NCBI RefSeq assembly: GCF_001421745.1
Contig: NZ_LMKW01000010.1
Span: 153,131 to 217,130 of the forward strand
Length of the DNA stretch: 64,000 nt
Direction: 5' to 3'
From: Sphingomonas sp. Leaf230
GTDB lineage: Bacteria > Pseudomonadota > Alphaproteobacteria > Sphingomonadales > Sphingomonadaceae
Of the stretch, positions 62,517 through 64,000 are shown in pieces. The notes beneath the pieces are model-generated. The model made no database searches. It saw nothing but the letters and a program-made list of their open reading frames with translations, and was not told where the DNA came from. The translations under genes and the position numbers were made by a program. Each line of letters begins with the position of its first letter. The stretch's first letter is position 1.

Positions 62517-64000
<1,484 letters not shown>

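Overview
The window is about 64 kb of a high-GC alphaproteobacterial chromosome, most probably a Sphingomonas or close sphingomonad. The grounds are the order hisG-hisD-nusB-thiL-hppA, the infA-maf-RNase E/G-like-yacG-tRNA-Phe cluster, the rsmB-rpe-heparinase-purH cluster, a DUF1674/SDHAF4 gene, several TonB-dependent receptors, and many intergenic palindromic (REP/BIME-like) repeats. I see no rRNA, transposase, prophage or CRISPR array. It reads as core chromosome with a few accessory genes.

Layout. 0.2-1.9 kb: an alpha/beta hydrolase and an RcnB-like periplasmic protein. 1.9-9.1 kb: DUF2332 protein, hisG, hisD, nusB, thiL, hppA. 9.3-12.9 kb: S9 peptidase and a solitary DNA methyltransferase with a nuclease-like C-terminus. 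13.0-15.1 kb: infA, maf, RNase E/G-like, yacG, tRNA-Phe(GAA). 15.3-19.6 kb, minus strand: purE-purK, gpmA, a lipoprotein and a cytosolic-carboxypeptidase-like M14 peptidase. 19.8-22.1 kb: zinc-free L36, a HAD hydrolase and two divergent L,D-transpeptidases of different subfamilies. 22.1-25.8 kb, minus strand: a DegT-aminotransferase::FAD-oxidoreductase fusion coupled to a family 2 glycosyltransferase. 25.9-31.1 kb: an alpha-amino-acid ester hydrolase-like S15 enzyme, a small protein and an M16 peptidase. 31.2-42.3 kb: HGSNAT-like membrane acyltransferase, two TonB receptors, a sugar porter, a spore-coat-U-like secreted protein and a DUF3772/MscS channel.

42.8-53.9 kb is the clearest metabolic unit. 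It is a minus-strand operon for propionyl-CoA assimilation: pccB, three small genes, mce, a crotonase, scpA, bioB, an LprI-like gene and pccA. A divergent ScfR/PccR-type regulator heads it, and two TTGCAAAC boxes lie between the regulator and pccB. PccAB carboxylates propionyl-CoA, Mce epimerises the product, ScpA makes succinyl-CoA, and BioB supplies the biotin PccA needs. Between pccB and mce sits a tightly overlapping trio: a ribbon-helix-helix protein preceded by an AT-rich palindrome, a short coiled coil, and a secreted protein of unknown function.

53.9-61.9 kb carries amtB-glnK, purH, a heparinase II/III-like protein, rpe, rsmB and the SDHAF4 homologue. The window ends inside clpB.

The most unusual signals are how the palindromic repeats meet genes, and two gene units. 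One repeat lies in frame inside pccA. Another forms a 45-codon bridging ORF that links hisG to hisD through ATGA and GTGA overlaps. Repeats also supply the Shine-Dalgarno of three genes. The two gene units worth experimental follow-up are the aminotransferase-oxidoreductase fusion with its glycosyltransferase, and the trio embedded in the propionate operon. Everything here is read by eye from sequence; no database search was run.
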